Below, in pieces: positions 30,996-39,425 of a stretch of 64,000 bases of DNA; position 1 is the stretch's first letter, and the number at the start of each line of letters is the position of its first letter. Source of the DNA: Chryseobacterium sp. E1 (GTDB taxonomy: Bacteria > Bacteroidota > Bacteroidia > Flavobacteriales > Weeksellaceae). The stretch spans positions 2,578,501 through 2,642,500 of the forward strand of contig CP078104.1 in the NCBI GenBank assembly GCA_019203745.1, read 5' to 3'. Position numbers and translations under genes: made by a program. The notes beneath the pieces are model-generated. The model did not search any database. It saw only the letters and a list, made by a program, of their open reading frames with translations, and was not told the origin of the DNA.

Positions 30996-33120
30996 ATGCG
31001 AAAGACTATTTCTGTGAAAAAGCCGGATTTTAAAGTGTTACCTCAGGAGAGGGAAATCTATAACTTTGAAAAAGACGGACTTGAACTTAAATCATCTTAT
31101 GAAAAAAAAAAGATGTGAAAGATGAATCATTAACACAGACTTCTCCAGGAATTGAACCCTATCTGAGAGGACCGTATTCCACCATGTATGTACAAAAACC
31201 ATGGACGATCCGTCAGTATGCCGGTTTCTCTACCGCAGAAGAATCCAATGCCTTTTACAGAAGAAACCTTGCAGCAGGACAGAAAGGACTTTCAGTTGCA
31301 TTTGATCTTGCTACGCACAGAGGATATGACTCAGATCACTCAAGAGTGGTAGGTGATGTAGGGAAAGCAGGGGTAGCCATCGATTCTGTGGAAGATATGA
31401 AAATCCTTTTCAACGAAATTCCATTAGATCAGATTTCAGTTTCCATGACGATGAATGGAGCTGTACTTCCGATTTTGTCTTTCTATATTGTAGCTGCTGA
31501 AGAACAGGGCGTAAAACAGGAACAACTTTCAGGAACCATCCAGAATGATATTCTGAAAGAGTTCATGGTAAGAAACACCTATATTTACCCGCCTGCTCCT
31601 TCTATGAAGATCATTGCGGACATCTTCGAATATACCTCACAAAATATCCCGAAATTCAACTCTATTTCCATATCCGGATACCATATGCAGGAAGCAGGAG
31701 CTACTCCCGTACTGGAAATGGCTTATACCTTAGCTGATGGCCTTGAATATGTAAGAACAGGGATCAAAGCAGGAATGAACGTAGACGATTTCGCACCAAG
31801 ATTATCCTTCTTCTGGGCGATTGGGATGAACCACTTCATGGAAATTGCAAAAATGCGTGCTGCAAGATATATCTGGGCTAACCTTTTAAAACAGTTTAAC
31901 CCTCAGAATCCCAAATCCCTGGCCTTAAGAACCCATTCACAAACCTCGGGATGGTCTCTGACAGAACAGGAGCCTTTCAATAATATCACAAGAACAGCCA
32001 TTGAAGCGTTATCTTCCGCATTAGGAGGAACGCAGTCGTTGCATACCAATGCCCTGGATGAGGCTATTGCCCTTCCTACAGACTATTCGGCAAAGATTGC
32101 AAGAAATACACAGATCATCCTTCAGCAGGAAAGCGGCATATGCGATGTTGTAGATCCGATGGGCGGAAGCAACCTGGTAGAAAGCCTTACCCAACAGATG
32201 ATTGAAGAAGCAATGCGATACATTGATGAGGTTGAGCAGGAAGGAGGAATGACCAAAGCAATCGAAGCCGGAATTCCAAAAATGAGAATTGAAGAGGCTG
32301 CTGCCAAAAACAGGCAAAAATTGATAGTGGAGAAGAATTCATTATCGGAGTCAATTCATTCAGATCATCATTAAAACAGGATGCGATAGAGATCCTTGAC
32401 ATTGATAACACGGAAGTTCGCAGAAAACAGATCGAAAGACTGAACAATATAAAGGAAGAAAGAAATTCAGAAGCCGTTACACAGATACTCAATGATATCC
32501 GTGAAAGTGCAAAAACCGGAAAAGGAAATCTTCTGGCATTGTGCATCGAAGCAGCAAGAAGAAGAGTTACCCTTGGCGAAATGAGTGATGCCATGGAAGA
32601 AACCTTTGGAAGATACAAAGCCAACATTAAAACAATCTCTGGAGTATATGCCATGAATGCCGGAAAAAACGAATATTTTGAAAAAGCCCTTAATCTGACC
32701 CAAAAGTTTGAAGAAGAAGAAGGACGCCGCCCGAGAATAATGGTTGCAAAAATGGGACAGGATGGGCACGACAGAGGTGCCAAAGTGGTAGCAACAGCAT
32801 TCGCAGATATGGGATTTGACGTCGATGTTGCCCCGTTGTTCCAGACTCCGGAAGAAGTGGCCAAACAAGCCATTGAAAACGATATTCATATTTTGGGTGT
32901 ATCTTCACTGGCAGCAGGACACAAAACACTGGTGCCACAGGTTGTAGAAGAGCTGTCAAAACTGGGAGCAGACGATGTTACCATTGTGGTAGGTGGTGTA
33001 ATTCCGCAACAGGATTATGAATTCCTGTACGCCAATGGAGCTGACTTTATTTTCGGTCCCGGAACCAACCTTCCAAAATGTGCCGTAGAAATTCTGGAAA
33101 AGCTACTGGCTAAAATCTGA
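30996..33120 (+). CDS. methylmalonyl-CoA mutase, single-chain type (frameshifted)
   Basis: A B12-dependent enzyme interconverting methylmalonyl-CoA and succinyl-CoA. The barrel domain has [66 protein letters not shown] and [20 protein letters not shown]. The C-terminal B12 domain has [12 protein letters not shown], where the His ligates cobalt. Shifts lie near 31112 (a 10-A run) and 32315. The restored length of about 708 residues matches the homodimeric type (E. coli Sbm 714), so no separate small subunit is needed. Its GTPase chaperone MeaB is encoded at 39426, about 6.3 kb downstream on the same strand. Confidence 0.92.
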
Positions 33121-33141
33121 ACGTAAATCAAGAATAAAAAT

Positions 33142-33175
33142 AAAGGCTGTTTCTCAATATAGGAAACAGCCTTAT
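33142..33175. terminator. bidirectional terminator
   Basis: AAGGCTGTTTC pairs with GAAACAGCCTT around TCAATATAG. T-rich flanks occur on both strands; it separates the convergent mutase and lipoprotein genes. Confidence 0.75.
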
Positions 33176-33189
33176 TTATTGCCAATCCT

Positions 33190-34039
33190 TTATATATTAC
33201 TTTTCAACGGCTTAATATTACCGTCATCCATGATCTGATAATACGTATTGGTGGTTTTTTGCGTATTTCCGTCAAGCTTTTGTTCCATTGTGACCATAAT
33301 TTGTCCGGTTTTGCTGATCTCATAGCTGCTGAACTCCTCAATTTTATCATCTTTTCCGGGATCATACCAGAGACCTTCCACGTAAAGTTCCCTATAATTT
33401 TGTTGTTAAGTACAGTAAGAAGAGAGTAGCGGTAATCGAAATCACCACAATCCATCGGAACAAGAATCAGGTCCATATTTTTATATCGGGTTAGAGGAAA
33501 ATACCTGAACATTGGATTTCCGCAACTGTACTGCTCTGAACCTTCTACAAGAAAATCTGTTTCAAGCCACTTTACATCCACCTGGGGAAGACTTTCAACA
33601 GGTAAGCTGTATATTCCTTTTTTCAGATAAGATTCTGTTTCCACAGGCTGATTCTGGCGTTTTCTCCATTCCTCGATAGTAAGGGTTTCTCCGGAAACCG
33701 GTTCTGCAATCTTCAACATATGACAATCCTTGCTTGAAGCATAAAAAATATGATAGGTTTCAAAACGGTCTGGGCCATTATAGCCGGCAGAAATAGAGTA
33801 TTCCCAGCCATCTTTTATTTTTGTACTGTCTGCCAGAAAAGCAATCCCGCTTTTTCCTTTCGTCAGTGAATCCAGAAATTTAGCCTGAGCTTTCATTTCA
33901 TCCAGCTCAAGAATCTTTTTCATAAAATGAGACGAATTGCAGGAGTTTACTGTTGCTTTTACTTCTTCATTTTTTACGGAGTTTCCTTCTTGCATGCTAT
34001 GAAAAGCAATGGAATCAGGCCCGATAAAATTTTATACAT
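33190..34039 (-). CDS. lipoprotein of unknown function (frameshifted)
   Basis: About 283 residues. From the ATG at 34039 the minus strand reads MYKILSGLIPLLFIACKKE, a lipoprotein signal with Cys 16. One A is missing near 33982, after which it continues NSVKNEEVKATVNSC. The mature part includes DSLTKGKSGIAFLADSTKIK, ETYHIFYASSKDCHMLKIAE and TYYQIMDDGNIKPLK. A second shift lies near 33390. No family is recognised. Its promoter region is back to back with the leader RNA at 34111. Confidence 0.65.
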
Positions 34040-34074
34040 AAATTGTTTTTCACAAAAATAAGATTTAAAAAGAA

Positions 34075-34104
34075 TTGGAGATTAAAAAAATAATTTTATA
34101 TTTG
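34075..34104 (+). promoter_or_regulatory. consensus promoter of the leader/RtcB-PrfH operon
   Basis: TTG at 34075-34077, a spacer of exactly 19 bases, TATATTTG at 34097-34104. It perfectly matches the Bacteroidota consensus. The expected transcript start is about 34111. I see no second TAnnTTTG element between the attenuator and the first operon gene. Confidence 0.75.
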
Positions 34105-34145
34105 CACCTGAAAATCAAGTTTAACCAATTAAAAACAACGAAGCA

Positions 34146-34223
34146 ATGTTCAGAACAAATCAGAATTCTACAGTTGGATTACCGCTTATGGTGGTAAGGC
34201 TTCGTGGTTTGGTACACTCATAG
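34146..34223 (+). CDS. putative leader peptide, 25 residues
   Basis: ATG at 34146, TAG at 34221-34223. The peptide is rich in Leu and Val (8 of 25), with the second half GLPLMVVRLRGLVHS. It contains Arg-Leu-Arg at residues 18-20, whose codons coincide with attenuator segment 2. The start codon is 2 bases after segment 1. No conserved family is known to me. Its position between a consensus promoter and an intrinsic terminator suggests that its translation, not its product, matters. It may also be a chance ORF. Confidence 0.45.
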   Translation: MFRTNQNSTVGLPLMVVRLRGLVHS

Positions 34224-34247
34224 AATAACAGTACAATGAAATATCAG

Positions 34248-34279
34248 AACCCGAAGTCGTAGAGATTTCGGGTTTTTTA
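34248..34279 (+). terminator. intrinsic terminator of the attenuator
   Basis: AACCCGAA pairs with TTCGGGTT around GTCGTAGAGAT, with T-run 34273-34278. Reading past it leads into the gene at 34472. Confidence 0.8.
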
Positions 34280-34471
34280 TTGCGCAATATTTCAAAACTC
34301 AAATTTAGTTTCCCGAAATCTTTTCGTGTCATAAAAGGACAAAAGAGACTGAGGTTTTATTACTCAGAATCGTTACGTCCATTATCGTTTAATCTGTAAA
34401 CTAAAATATTAGTTGAATAAACAAACAGATAGAAGACAGCTTCCGTTTTAGGATTCTGTACCTGATATCTT

Positions 34472-35221
34472 ATGTCTTACATGGAAAATGATAACCTTCT
34501 GTCTTACCGGCTGAGAAGCTTGAGAAGCAGAAAAAGAACAATAAAAAAGATGTAGAAAAACAGATCAGAAAAAGCATGAACGTAGTAGGGAACTTTGGAA
34601 AATAAGAAGAGATCTTCCCTTGATTCCATTAGAAAAGCCTTATCAAAAAGGATTCGTAAGATTTTTTGTCGTAAGGGATGACGTAAAACGGTCCAAAGAT
34701 GGAGATTTTTTCGAAGAAATTTTAAGGAAAATCAATACTTATATGTATTCTGAAAACCGAAAATTTCTGAAAAAGAAAAGAAAGTTCGGAAGAAAAATAT
34801 ATGTACAAAGAGAGCAGAAGCTCAAGTATATTACTTCATTTTCCTGGAATGATCCGAAATTGGGACTTACCGACCGGGAAAGGCAGTACTTCGAAAAGAA
34901 AGATGAATATTGTCCTATCCGTAGGATATTTGGAACCTACTACAAATTTATCAACCATGGAGATTTAGGCTGAGGGTAAAACCTAATATGATTACCCATT
35001 ACAAACCCCTGGATCTGGAACTGGAAAAAGAATATGCACAGCTTGAATCCTATTTGGGACAGCACAAAGTGGTGGGAATTCTGCAGAAAACAATTCACGG
35101 GAAATCCAATCCATGGAAAGCGAAATACCAATCTGATCAGAAAGGAAGTATAAAATACTTTCATTACACAATGTCTGCAACAGAGATTGCAGAAAGCTTT
35201 CTGGACGATGAATCCATATAA
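34472..35221 (+). CDS. unknown basic protein, first gene of the RtcB-PrfH operon (frameshifted)
   Basis: About 250 residues when three homopolymer losses (near 34509, 34572 and 34958) are restored. The N-terminus from 34472 or 34481 is MENDNLLSYRAEKLEKQKKN, then a very basic helix (KQIRKKHERSRELWKIRRDL). The middle holds PYQKGFVRFFVVRDDVKRSK, YCPIRRIFGTYYKF and PWRFRLRVKPNMITHYKPLD. The C-terminus is acidic (TEIAESFLDDESI). No domain is recognised. High Lys/Arg content and co-location with RNA-repair genes suggest RNA or ribosome binding (inference). rtcB starts 15 bases after its stop. Confidence 0.65.
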
Positions 35222-35236
35222 TTTAAAACAAAAACA

Positions 35237-36625
35237 ATGGGAAATTTAAAACTAAAAGGAAAAGATATATTAAAACTGGGCTATCCTAATAACCAAAGCG
35301 TAAACGTAGCACTGGAAGTCATGAAAAGAAATTTTGCAACCAAGAATATTCATCACGTAAAATCCCTTTTAAAAGAAATTCTGCTGAATCCGGAGAATTT
35401 TGAAAAAGACCTGACTTTCGGGCAAATTGCAGAAACCCTGCTTTCATCCAAAAAACAGAAAAAGAATGCTGAATTCACAACGTGCTTCATTTCAGATTTT
35501 TGGAAGCAATATTTCAGAAGAAGCAAAAAATCAGTTGTATACAGCTTTGAAGTTACCTATCTCCACTCAGGGAGCATTAATGCCTGATGCCCATAGCGGC
35601 TACGGACTGCCGATTGGAGGAGTGCTGGCAGTAGAAAATGCTGTGATCCCTTACGGAGTAGGAATGGATATCGGATGCCGAATGAGCCTCAGTATTTTGG
35701 ATACACCGGTTTCATATCTTGACGGTGCAAGAGATAAATATGAAAAAGCGCTTGCAGAAAATACAAAATTCGGGATGTATGAGACCCATAAATCTCATAT
35801 TGATCACGAAATCTTCGACAGGGATACCTTCGATCTGATTCCTATCCTGAGAAGATTAAAAGGAAAAGCAATCAAACAGATGGGGTCCTCAGGAGGCGGA
35901 AATCATTTTGTAGAATTCGGGGAAGTGGAAATCACCGAAGAAGATGAGCAGATTGGCTTACCGAAAGGAAAATACCTGGGAATATTATCGCACAGCGGAT
36001 CCAGAGGATTAGGAGCCGAAATTGCCCAGTATTATTCAAGAGTGGCTGCAGAGCAGTGTCCACTGCCAAAAGAAGCACAGAGCTTTGCCTGGCTGGATCT
36101 GAGTACCCATCTTGGTCTGGAATACTGGACTGCCATGAATCTTGCCGGAGACTATGCCTCGGCATGTCATGATGATATCCACAGAAGACTTGTAAAAGCT
36201 GTTGGTGGAAGGGTAAAAGCCAGAATAGAAAACCATCACAACTTTGCATGGAAAGAAATTCACAACGGTAAAGAAGTGATCGTTCACAGAAAAGGAGCTA
36301 CTCCTGCCAATGAGAATGAATTGGGAATGATTCCGGGCTCTATGACGGCCAAAGGATTCATCGTTCGTGGAAAAGGAAATCCGGATGCTCTGAACTCAGC
36401 CTCACATGGTGCAGGAAGAGCACATTCAAGAGGAGAATGCAGGAACCTTTTTACACAGCATGACATCAAAAAGAGCTGAAGCTGAAGAATGTCACCCTGA
36501 TGGGCGGGAATGCAGAAGAAGCACCTATGGCATACAAAGACATCAATGAAGTGATGAACGCACAAAGCGAACTGGTAGATATCCTGGGAACATTTCAGCC
36601 GAGAATTGTAAGGATGGACAAATAG
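35237..36625 (+). CDS. rtcB: RNA-splicing ligase RtcB (frameshifted)
   Basis: Mn2+/GTP-dependent ligase joining RNA 2',3'-cyclic phosphate (or 3'-phosphate) to 5'-OH ends. Restored N-terminus MGNLKLKGKDILKLGYPNNQ. Active-site segments: MPDAHSGYGLPIGGVLA, GVGMDIGCRM (Mn-binding Asp and Cys), MGSSGGGNHFVEFGE, LSHSGSRGLG, HRKGATPA and ASHGAGRAHSR, the last with the His that becomes guanylylated in characterised RtcB. Missing A residues near 35450, 35460 and 36471 break the frame; the true tail is NEVMNAQSELVDILGTFQPR then VRMDK. About 463 residues. The neighbouring prfH identifies it with the PrfH-associated RtcB group. Confidence 0.93.
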
Positions 36626-36723
36626 TCAATGGATAAGGAGCTGATCCGCTTTCCGCACTCGCTATTTTTCTTTTACAAAAGAAAAATGAGCTCAGACAAT
36701 TGCTGCAATCGGGGCTAATAGAC

Positions 36724-36754
36724 AACCTTACAGGTTTCAAACGCCTGTAAGGTT
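36724..36754 (+). terminator. hairpin between rtcB and the nucleotidyltransferase gene
   Basis: AACCTTACAGG pairs perfectly with CCTGTAAGGTT around a 9-base loop, but only a short TTTATT follows. It may be a weak terminator, an RNA processing site, or a stabiliser of the upstream message. Confidence 0.5.
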
Positions 36755-36781
36755 TATTACAACAATTTAAAAAACAAAAAA

Positions 36782-37327
36782 ATGGGAGCACCCCACAACA
36801 TAAAGAGATACGGAGAGGTCTGGCCGGAATTTAGAATTCGGTTCGGTCTCGAAATTTTAGAAAAATTAAAAGAAAAAGTCATTATATCAGGAGGATGGGC
36901 CTGGCACTTTATGTCAGAAAAAGGACATACAGAATACAAACACGCCCATGATCATAAGGATATTGATGTTTTTGTTAGAAAAGAAAATGTAGCTGAGGTA
37001 GTAATGATCCTGCAGCAGGAAGGATTTCAGAAAGTATGGACCCGCTACGATCATCTGCCAAGTCAGGAAAATTTCCGCAGATATGAAAAAACAGCAGAAC
37101 TGGAAAATGATAAATTTCACAGGATCACCATAGATTTCTTTGAAAGAAATGACCTTGAAACCATTGAAGCCAACGGTTTTACCGTAGTGAAACCTGATGT
37201 TCTGCTTTCATTCTACAGAAACATCCATTCCAGTGATAAATGTTGGGCGGTAATGGCTGCCAAAAATTTATTGGAAAAGGGAATAGATCCGTCAGGACAT
37301 CCCCTGTTAAGTAAAATGCCGGAATAA
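36782..37327 (+). CDS. nucleotidyltransferase-superfamily protein in the RtcB-PrfH operon
   Basis: An intact 181-residue protein. ISGGWAWHFM near residue 36 and HDHKDIDVFVRKEN near residue 60 form the GG ... DxD active-site pattern of minimal nucleotidyltransferases, as in ANT/LinB-like enzymes. LPSQENFRRYEKTAELENDK, ITIDFFERNDLETIE with a possible third acidic residue, and a helical C-terminus follow. Such enzymes transfer NMP to RNA, proteins or antibiotics; the context here favours RNA or a translation component (inference). It starts 31 bases after the 36724 hairpin and is separated from prfH by one base. Confidence 0.72.
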   Translation: MGAPHNIKRYGEVWPEFRIRFGLEILEKLKEKVIISGGWAWHFMSEKGHTEYKHAHDHKDIDVFVRKENVAEVVMILQQEGFQKVWTRYDHLPSQENFRRYEKTAELENDKFHRITIDFFERNDLETIEANGFTVVKPDVLLSFYRNIHSSDKCWAVMAAKNLLEKGIDPSGHPLLSKMPE

Positions 37328-37328
37328 C

Positions 37329-38026
37329 ATGCAAAAATTAATACAGATCACTTCAGGAAGAGGTCCTTTGGAATGCCAGTGGGTAGTTGCCAAAGTACTG
37401 AAGACCTTTCTGGAAGAGGCAAAAGAAAATAAAATAGACTGTGAGATTATTCATCGTGAAAACGGAGATGAAAATCTTACCCTCAAATCTGTTACCCTGC
37501 TTTTAAAAGGAAAAGAGCTAACCGGATTTTTAAAGAACTGGATAGGAAGTGTCTGCTGGACAGGAAAAAGTACCTTCAGAAAGCTGCATAAAAGAAGCAA
37601 CTGGTTTATTGGAATTTTTGAGATAGAAAATCTTGAAAAAACAGATTTTAATGAAAAAGATATAAAATTCCAGACCACCAGAAGCCAGGAAGCGGCGGGC
37701 AAAACGTAAACAAAGTGAACACTGCCGTTCGTGCCACACATCTCCTGACAGGAGAATCTGTATTCGTACAGGATTCCCGGTCACAGCTGGAGAATAAAAA
37801 ACTTTCCGTCATCAGGCTGAAAGAAAAAGTGATGGCAGTATACATCCGGAAACTTGAAAATACAATGAAAGAAACCTGGAATCTTCATCTGCAGGTGCAG
37901 CGTGGAAATCCCGTTCGTACATTTTCCGGAACAGATTTTAAAAGAAATTATGTAGACAAATCTTTCAAAAAACAGAGAAATGTCTTGAAAAATGAATTAA
38001 AAAACTACAAAAATGACCTTAACTAA
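37329..38026 (+). CDS. prfH: peptide chain release factor-like protein PrfH (frameshifted)
   Basis: A release-factor homologue that hydrolyses peptidyl-tRNA on ribosomes damaged in the decoding centre, as described for PrfH acting before RtcB repair. The N-terminus MQKLIQITSGRGPLECQWVV and the segment CWTGKSTFRKLHKRSNWFIG are PrfH signatures. The GGQ motif is in [20 protein letters not shown] after restoring one missing G near 37689. SVFVQDSRSQLENKK follows. The restored length is about 233 residues, shorter than RF1/RF2 (about 360) because the N-terminal domain and standard codon-reading loop are absent. It overlaps the TPR gene by 14 bases. Confidence 0.9.
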
Positions 38027-38533
38027 AAGTAAATATTATTTTGAGGCTTTGGACAATTATCCATATAGCCTTACGAATTGCCTGGAAGCACTCAATTATG
38101 CCTTGTCCTACGATCCGGAAGATGCAGACAGCCTTTGCCTGATGGGCAGAATATACAGTGAGATGCTTATAGATTATGAGAAAGCCAAACTCTACTTTGA
38201 AGAGGCTATACAATGCAATATCACCAACCTGAATACCCCGCAATATTATATCAGATGTCTGCTGGATAATGAAGATCTGGAAGAAGCAGAAAAGATGATT
38301 GAATATTCTCTGAAAATGAAAGGAATAGATAAATGCAGAATCCTTATTCAGAAATCTCTGCTTTTTGAGATCAGACTGGAGTATAAAAAGCATTAGCCCC
38401 TTTAAAAGAAGCCAAAACCTTTGCTTATGATCAGGCTATGATTGATTTTCTGAAAAACAGAGAAAAATTTGTGAAAGCAAAAATGCCTGAAAAGCAAAAG
38501 AGAAAGGCAACTAAAAAGGCAAAAGCTAAATAA
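38013..38533 (+). CDS. TPR-repeat protein with basic tail (frameshifted)
   Basis: About 173 residues. TPR-like helices: NCLEALNYALSYDPEDADSL, GRIYSEMLIDYEKAKLYFEE and LDNEDLEEAEKMIEYSLKM. The tail is strongly basic (KQKRKATKKAKAK), suited to binding nucleic acid or the ribosome. One base is missing near 38390; the restored text is LEYKKALAPLKEAKTFAYDQ. It overlaps the prfH stop by 14 bases, so it is translationally coupled and probably belongs to the same system. Its role is unknown. Confidence 0.7.
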
Positions 38534-38548
38534 GTTTTATTAATAAAA

Positions 38549-38590
38549 AGCCACGAATGCGTTCAGAAAACTATAATTGCATTCGTGGCT
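38549..38590. terminator. terminator between convergent operons
   Basis: AGCCACGAATGC (38549-38560) pairs perfectly with GCATTCGTGGCT (38579-38590). The T-run lies on the minus-strand side (complement of AATAAAA at 38542-38548), so it mainly serves the cytochrome genes. Confidence 0.75.
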
Positions 38591-38623
38591 AAAAGAATTG
38601 AGCGGTCTTTATACTGAGGACTG

Positions 38624-38910
38624 CTATTTTTTATTTACAGAGATCAGATAATCATAAACCATCTGATGCTGATCATCATTAAGCTTGGCTTTAGGTGCCA
38701 TTCTGCTTAAGGTTTTGATCCATCCCTGATCGTCATGTTTGGTAGGCTCCGGCAGTTTGTGACATTTTGCACACGAGTTTTCAAAAATGGTTTTTCCTGG
38801 GCCAGTTGCTCGGATGAGGTATACTTAGGCCCTGTTACTGCCACACTTTTTGGTCCGCAGGAAACCAGAAATGCCGATGCTGCGATACCGCTTAAGATTA
38901 ATTTTTTCAT
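38624..38910 (-). CDS. cytochrome c-type lipoprotein, copy 1 (frameshifted)
   Basis: About 95 residues: MKKLILSGIAASAFLVSC is a lipoprotein signal with Cys 18. Restoring one missing G near 38800 gives QGKTIFENSCAKCHKLPEP, with the CxxCH heme-binding motif. The distal Met is likely in MAPKAKLNDDQHQMVYDYL. A small monoheme c-type cytochrome on the outer face of a membrane is inferred. It lies directly downstream of a very similar paralogue, 24 bases away. Confidence 0.78.
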
Positions 38911-38934
38911 ACCTATATTTTTGTTTGTTGATGA

Positions 38935-39228
38935 TTACTTCTTCACAGAAACAATATAATCGTAAACCCATTTGTGCTGGTCATCATTCAGTTTCGCTTT
39001 AGGTGCCATAGAATTCATGATGCCTACCCATTGTACAGGGTTGTGCGAGGCTGGATCCGGTAGCTTATGGCATTTTCCGCATGAATTTTCAAAAATAGTT
39101 TTTCCCTGAGCAATCTCTTCAGCAGTAGACGTAGATGTTCCGGCTGTAGCAGCAGTTGTTGATGCTTTTGGTGTACAGGAAACTAATAGAATGGCAGTGA
39201 ATGATGCTGCAGCGATGAGTTTTTTCAT
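38935..39228 (-). CDS. cytochrome c-type lipoprotein, copy 2
   Basis: An intact 97-residue protein. MKKLIAAASFTAILLVSC gives the lipobox Cys 18. A Thr/Ala-rich linker leads to QGKTIFENSCGKCHKLPDPA, with CGKCH as the heme site, and MAPKAKLNDDQHKWVYDYIV holds the probable Met ligand. Start 39228 was chosen over the upstream in-frame ATG at 39270 because it begins the signal peptide. The tandem duplication with copy 1 is recent enough that the heme region is nearly identical. Confidence 0.85.
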   Translation of the reverse strand: MKKLIAAASFTAILLVSCTPKASTTAATAGTSTSTAEEIAQGKTIFENSCGKCHKLPDPASHNPVQWVGIMNSMAPKAKLNDDQHKWVYDYIVSVKK

Positions 39229-39425
39229 GTTTCTTATTTTGATATTTAACAAATGTAATAAATTCCTCAAGCCGTTGTTACAGGGAGTATATAGTTTTAA
39301 TTTAGAAGAAATAAAAATTGAATCAGGAATACATGATGAAAATATAAATGGTAAAAAGGAGTATTTGTTCCGTGATTGCTGACGAACTATTGATCATTCC
39401 CATTATAATTATTAATTTTGAATCA

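Larger units (their letters stand above)
34111..34282 (+). promoter_or_regulatory. candidate transcription attenuator (leader RNA)
   Basis: Three competing pairings are seen. Segment 1 ACGAAGC (34138-34144) pairs with segment 2 GCTTCGT (34199-34205), 7 of 7. Segment 2 extended (CTTCGTGGTT, 34200-34209) pairs with segment 3 AACCCGAAG (34248-34256) with one bulged T. Segment 3 (34248-34255) pairs with segment 4 TTCGGGTT (34267-34274), which runs into six T residues, an intrinsic terminator. An inner hairpin TTACCGC/GTGGTAA occupies 34179-34197. A 25-codon ORF runs through segment 2. This 1:2, 2:3, 3:4 layout is that of translation-coupled attenuators. Confidence 0.65.

Noticed and set aside
32187..32889. 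Long minus-strand ORFs over the methylmalonyl-CoA mutase gene
   Set aside because: They are shadows of a strongly conserved plus-strand coding sequence; their products show no family motif.
34138..34205. A tRNA-like element suggested by the 7-bp closing stem ACGAAGC/GCTTCGT
   Set aside because: It has no T-loop GTTCGA, no anticodon arm of correct size and no CCA-compatible end. The same bases fit an attenuator better.
34349..34367. A second terminator (CTGAG ... CTCAG) between the attenuator and the first operon gene
   Set aside because: It is only a 5-bp stem with no T-run after it.
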